From: Roseovarius sp. UBA6217
GTDB taxonomy: Bacteria; Pseudomonadota; Alphaproteobacteria; Rhodobacterales; Rhodobacteraceae
Direction of reading: 5' to 3'
Assembly (NCBI GenBank): GCA_002421985.1
Contig: DISF01000095.1
Span: 1 to 8,069, forward strand
Length of the DNA stretch: 8,069 bases
Below the pieces are notes generated by a model. That model had not been told where the DNA came from. It saw only the letters and a program-made list of their open reading frames with translations, and did not search any database. This document shows, piece by piece, positions 5,286 through 8,069 of this stretch. Position 1 is the first letter of the stretch, and the number at the start of each line of letters is the position of its first letter. Position numbers and translations under genes: made by a program.

Positions 5286-5975
5286 ATGGGCCAGCATCTC
5301 CTTCCCGGCAACCCCCCCGTTGCCCTGACCCTGCGCAAGAGCGGACGGGCGCGGCGGCTGTCGCTGCGGGTGTCGGGGCTTGACGGTCAGGTGACACTCA
5401 CGGTGCCGCAGGGCGTAAGCGAGACCGAGGCGCTCGGCTTTGCCCGGAGCAAGGCCGACTGGCTGCGCCGGACGCTGGCGGCGCAGCCCTCGGGCGTGAC
5501 CATCGCGCCGGGGGTAATGCTGCCCGTCGAGGGCAAGATGTGCGAGGTCGTGCCGGGGCCGGGGCGGCAGGTGCGGCTCGGGGCTGGCCGGGTGCTTGTG
5601 CCGGGGGCGGAAGACACGCTGGCCCCGCGCCTGCGCGCCTGGCTCAGGGCGCGGGCGCGCGACCGGCTGGCGGCGGCGTCGGACCATCATGCAGAGCGGC
5701 TGGGGCTGGGCTACAGCCGCCTTGCCTTGCGCGACACGCGCTCGCGCTGGGGGTCGTGCTCGGCACAGGGCGCGCTCAGCTATTCCTGGCGGCTGATCCT
5801 CGCCCCGCCCGAAGTGCTCGACTATGTCGCCGCGCACGAGGTGGCGCATCTCGCCGAGATGAACCATTCGCCCGCCTTCTGGGCGGTGGTGGCGCGGCTT
5901 CTGCCCGGCTACGGTGCCCCGCGTGCATGGCTCCGGCGCGAGGGGGCGGCGCTGCACCGCTATCGCTTCGAGTGA
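5286..5975 (+). CDS. YgjP/DUF45-type zinc metallopeptidase (M48-like)
   Basis: This 229-residue predicted metal-dependent hydrolase belongs to the COG1451/YgjP group. The zinc-peptidase motif HEVAH is at 184-188, followed by H194 in the conserved HLAEMNHSPAFW context typical of this family. RSRWGSCS (153-160) is the second family signature. The N-terminal part (about 10-100) is a beta-rich domain with R-x-x-RLSLRVS. No signal peptide is visible, so it is presumably cytoplasmic; substrates are not known to me. The start at 5286 (MGQHLLPG) has GGAGG at 5277-5281, better than an in-frame ATG 87 bp upstream that has no ribosome site and would overlap the promoter region. It is divergent from the FYDLN-acid gene and 62 bp before the GntR gene. 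Confidence 0.9.
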   Translation: MGQHLLPGNPPVALTLRKSGRARRLSLRVSGLDGQVTLTVPQGVSETEALGFARSKADWLRRTLAAQPSGVTIAPGVMLPVEGKMCEVVPGPGRQVRLGAGRVLVPGAEDTLAPRLRAWLRARARDRLAAASDHHAERLGLGYSRLALRDTRSRWGSCSAQGALSYSWRLILAPPEVLDYVAAHEVAHLAEMNHSPAFWAVVARLLPGYGAPRAWLRREGAALHRYRFE

Positions 5976-6020
5976 CCGCTAGGGTGATTGACTGTTTCGA
6001 TGATTGACTGGCGCGCGATT

Positions 6021-6030
6021 TGTGATCACA
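6021..6030. promoter_or_regulatory. Perfect palindrome, likely GntR operator
   Basis: TGTGATCACA is a perfect 10-bp palindrome ending 7 bp before the GntR-family ATG. FCD-type GntR regulators typically bind short palindromes of the TNGTNNNACNA type, and TTGTGATCACA fits that pattern closely. A -35-like TTGACT (6004-6009) with a 16-bp spacer puts a weak -10 (TCACAT, 6026-6031) inside the palindrome, so binding would block the promoter. Autoregulation is inferred. Confidence 0.6.
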
Positions 6031-6037
6031 TGACCCC

Positions 6038-6685
6038 ATGCTGATCTCGCCCCGCCCCGATCCGGCCCCCGCGGCCCATGACCGTCTTTACCGGGGCTTG
6101 CGCGCGCGCATCATGCATGGCGAAATCGCGCCCGGTCAGGCGCTTACCCTGCGCGGTATCGCGGCCGAATACGAGGTGTCGATGACGCCCGCGCGCGAGG
6201 CGCTGCGGCGGCTTGTCGCCGAAGGGGCGCTCACGCTGTCAAGCTCGGGCCGCGTGGCGACCCCCGAATTGGGCAATGACCGGATCGAGGAACTGGCGGC
6301 GCTGCGCTCGCTCCTGGAGGTGGAACTGGCAAGCCGCGCCCTGCCGCGCGCGCATCTCGCGCTGATCGACCGGCTTCAATCGATCAACGCGCGCATCGCC
6401 GAGGATGTCACCCGGCGTGACGCCATCGCCTATATCCGGCGCAATCTCGAATTTCATCGCACGCTCTATTTGCGCGCGCAGGCCCCGGCGATGCTGGCAA
6501 TGGCCGAAACCGTGTGGCTGCAACTCGGCCCCACGATGCGCGCGCTTTACGGGCGGGTGCGGCACAAGGAGCCGCCGCATTTCCACCGGCTCATCATCGC
6601 CGCGCTCAAGGCAGGAGACGAGCCGGGCCTGCGGCTTGCCGTGCGCTCGGACGTGACGCAGGGGCTGCGGATGCTGCTGGGATGA
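6038..6685 (+). CDS. GntR-family (FCD subfamily) transcriptional regulator
   Basis: This is a 215-residue DNA-binding repressor or activator. An N-terminal winged helix (about 14-75) contains LTLRGIAAEYEVSMTPAREALRRL, the typical GntR recognition region, and the C-terminal helical FCD ligand domain spans about 85-210. Of the usual metal and ligand residues, His140 (EFHRTLY) and His183 (HFHRLI) are present, but the position of the last histidine appears to be Asp205. FCD regulators usually sense small organic acids or related metabolites; the specific ligand cannot be read from the sequence, and no catabolic gene lies adjacent. The ATG at 6038 is the first possible in-frame start, because an in-frame TGA sits at 6023; no ribosome site precedes it, so the mRNA may be leaderless. 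A perfect palindrome at 6021-6030 suggests it controls itself. Confidence 0.92.
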   Translation: MLISPRPDPAPAAHDRLYRGLRARIMHGEIAPGQALTLRGIAAEYEVSMTPAREALRRLVAEGALTLSSSGRVATPELGNDRIEELAALRSLLEVELASRALPRAHLALIDRLQSINARIAEDVTRRDAIAYIRRNLEFHRTLYLRAQAPAMLAMAETVWLQLGPTMRALYGRVRHKEPPHFHRLIIAALKAGDEPGLRLAVRSDVTQGLRMLLG

Positions 6686-6849
6686 TCGGCCGCCATCGCC
6701 CGGCGCGCGGTGCTGTGGCTTTGTAGTCCAGGCCCGGACGGAATCAACGGTCAGTCCACCGAGATCGCGGGCGGTCAGGTCAGAGCGCGGCCCCCGGCGC
6801 AACCGCAATTCGAAACGAGACGCCTAGAAATTGACTGAATCTTCCCTTA
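6686..6849. other. GC-rich intergenic stretch with no recognised gene
   Basis: Nothing convincing is encoded here. It is GC-rich like coding DNA, but all reading frames give short Arg-rich products without recognisable motifs. It might be a decayed gene remnant. No strong terminator for the GntR gene is visible. Confidence 0.4.
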
Positions 6850-6878
6850 TTGAAACCTTGGAAAAATTCTTATGTGAT
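6850..6878 (+). promoter_or_regulatory. Likely promoter of the RTX protein gene
   Basis: TTGAAA (6850-6855, five of six) and TGTGAT (6873-6878, four of six) are separated by 17 bp in a locally AT-rich stretch (about 6825-6890). Transcription would begin near 6885, leaving a leader of about 19 bases with an AGGGG ribosome-binding site (6891-6895) before the ATG. An alternative pair, TTGGAA and TGTAAA, lies 8 bp further on. Confidence 0.45.
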
Positions 6879-6903
6879 TCTGTAAAAGTCAGGGGTGAGT
6901 GCC

Positions 6904-8069
6904 ATGCCGACGACCTTCAACTGGATATTCTTGGGCAACTCGCCTCTTGTTCTCGACCCGACCGAGGGAAACGCTGATGCCGAAGGGGCGGCCCTCTTCG
7001 AGAACATGATCTTCGGCTCTGCCGGAGACCCGCTTTACCAACATGTCACGCGCGCGACCACCATCGACAACGGTGGCGCTGCGGGTGTGCTCGACATGAA
7101 CAACAATTTGACGAACGACCAGTTCATCACAGATATCGGCAACGGCCCGCAGACATTCACCTTCGACGGCCTGTCCACCTTCAACGCGACGGTGACCTAT
7201 ACCGATGGCACCTCGGCCAGTTTTCTCGCGGTTCTGGCGCAGGACACCAGCGGCAACCTGTTTCTGGCACCGCCGCTTAGTACCACTGGTGCCAATGCGG
7301 CCAATGTCGCGGCGCTGACGGCCAAGCCGATCGAGTCGATCAACCTCGGGACGATCAACACCTCCACAAACACCAACTTCGCTGCCGACCGTGCTGATAT
7401 CGGCTTTAACGACGGCATCGTGCAGGGCACGAATGGCGATGATCTGATCGACGGCAATTACATCGAGCCTGTCGAACTCGGCTCTGACCGGGTGGACAAC
7501 AATGACAACTTTGACGGCGGCAATGCCGATCTGATCATGGCCGGTGCCGGCAATGACACGGTTCTGGCAGGGCTTGGCGATGACACGGTGTTCGGCGGCA
7601 CCGGCAACGATTCGATCCTGGGCGGCGCGGGTAATGACAGCCTTCTGGGCGAAGCGGGCAACGATACGCTCATCGGCGGCGCGGGCAACGACACCTTGCT
7701 CGGCGGTGAAGGCGATGATGTGCTCTTTGGCGACGGGGGCACGGGCCGCTGGGCCTATGAGGTCTACACGAAGAATTTCACATCGGCCAACGGGCAGGCC
7801 TTCACCATCGAGAGCGGCACGCTGGCGGGCAGCGGCACGCAGGACACGCTCGATATCCTCACGCTTGGGCAGGCGGCCACCGGCAACAACAACCCCAACG
7901 ATTTCGGCGTCATCTTCACCTCGACGCTGTTCTCGCCCGAGGCAGGCACCTACCGCTTCACCACCACCTCCGACGATGGCTCGACCATCCGTATCTTCGA
8001 CAGCCAGGGCAACGCGCTCGACTTCACCAACCAGACCGGCGGCACCCTTCCCTATCTGAACAACGATTT
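6904..8069 (+). CDS. RTX calcium-binding protein with PA14-like domain, 3' end missing
   Basis: The open frame runs 388 codons to the window edge without a stop. The N-terminal region (1-about 190), starting MPTTFNWIFLGNSPLVLDPT and ending in GTNGDDLIDGNY, is a type I recognise from large Roseobacter secreted proteins that often end in a Hint domain. Residues 205-279 are eight consecutive nonapeptide RTX repeats (for example GAGNDTVLA, GTGNDSILG, GAGNDTLLG, GEGDDVLFG), which fold into a calcium-binding beta-roll. From about 280 on, a PA14-like domain begins, with the hallmark GTYRFTTTSDDGSTIRIFD (348-366). No Sec signal peptide is present, consistent with type I secretion, whose signal would be at the missing C-terminus. 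The start has AGGGG eight bases upstream. Role outside the cell (adhesion, glycan binding or toxin) cannot be decided from this part. Confidence 0.88.
   Translation, partial: MPTTFNWIFLGNSPLVLDPTEGNADAEGAALFENMIFGSAGDPLYQHVTRATTIDNGGAAGVLDMNNNLTNDQFITDIGNGPQTFTFDGLSTFNATVTYTDGTSASFLAVLAQDTSGNLFLAPPLSTTGANAANVAALTAKPIESINLGTINTSTNTNFAADRADIGFNDGIVQGTNGDDLIDGNYIEPVELGSDRVDNNDNFDGGNADLIMAGAGNDTVLAGLGDDTVFGGTGNDSILGGAGNDSLLGEAGNDTLIGGAGNDTLLGGEGDDVLFGDGGTGRWAYEVYTKNFTSANGQAFTIESGTLAGSGTQDTLDILTLGQAATGNNNPNDFGVIFTSTLFSPEAGTYRFTTTSDDGSTIRIFDSQGNALDFTNQTGGTLPYLNND
7516..7740 (+). repeat. RTX nonapeptide repeat block (27-bp units)
   Basis: Eight in-frame copies of a 27-bp unit encode the G-G-x-G-x-D-x-U-x type repeat of the RTX protein, from GGNADLIMA to GEGDDVLFG. 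The first copy and the sixth (EAGNDTLIG) deviate most. The DNA copies are diverged at synonymous sites, so they are not recently duplicated. An isolated related motif (GTNGDDLID) lies about 25 residues upstream of the block. Confidence 0.9.

Overview
The window looks like chromosomal DNA from an alphaproteobacterium of the Rhodobacterales (Roseobacter/Paracoccus-like). The evidence is a GC-rich composition with strong third-position bias, and several proteins of kinds I associate with that order: a DUF6525-like protein, a short phasin-like protein of the type often mislabelled 'antifreeze protein', an FYDLN-acid protein without zinc cysteines, and an RTX protein with an N-terminus typical of Roseobacter Hint-domain proteins. 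No plasmid, phage, insertion-sequence or CRISPR signature is visible.

Left part (1-1952, leftward genes). The window opens inside an acetyl-CoA synthetase gene (only the first 47 codons are present), preceded by an AT-rich intergenic region. Upstream of that is a two-gene operon: a COG0523/CobW-family GTPase resembling the zinc metallochaperone ZigA, followed after 3 bp by a small DUF6525-like protein. The GTPase promoter carries a Zur-box-like palindrome over its -10 region, so the operon is probably induced by zinc shortage.

Middle (1953-4850). Divergent from the GTPase is a small phasin-like protein whose promoter contains CTGC-N3-GCAG, the core I associate with the polyhydroxyalkanoate regulator PhaR. 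Immediately downstream is full-length uvrB (nucleotide excision repair). After uvrB come a weak hairpin and, on the minus strand, a tRNA-Ala(GGC) with encoded CCA and its own likely promoter.

Right part (4848-8069). A minus-strand FYDLN-acid protein has an intrinsic-terminator-like hairpin overlapping its stop codon. Divergent from it is a YgjP/DUF45-type zinc metallopeptidase. Next is a GntR/FCD regulator, apparently leaderless, with a perfect 10-bp palindrome (TGTGATCACA) just before its ATG that suggests autoregulation. A 218-bp gap with an AT-rich promoter leads into a large RTX calcium-binding protein (N-terminal domain, eight nonapeptide repeats, start of a PA14-like domain) that runs off the right end.

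These genes do not form one pathway. They are mostly housekeeping or stress genes plus one secreted-protein gene. I see no clear novel multi-gene system. The most promising points are the Zur-like GTPase/DUF6525 operon, the PhaR-like operator on the small phasin-like gene, the self-palindromic GntR promoter and the truncated RTX-PA14 protein.
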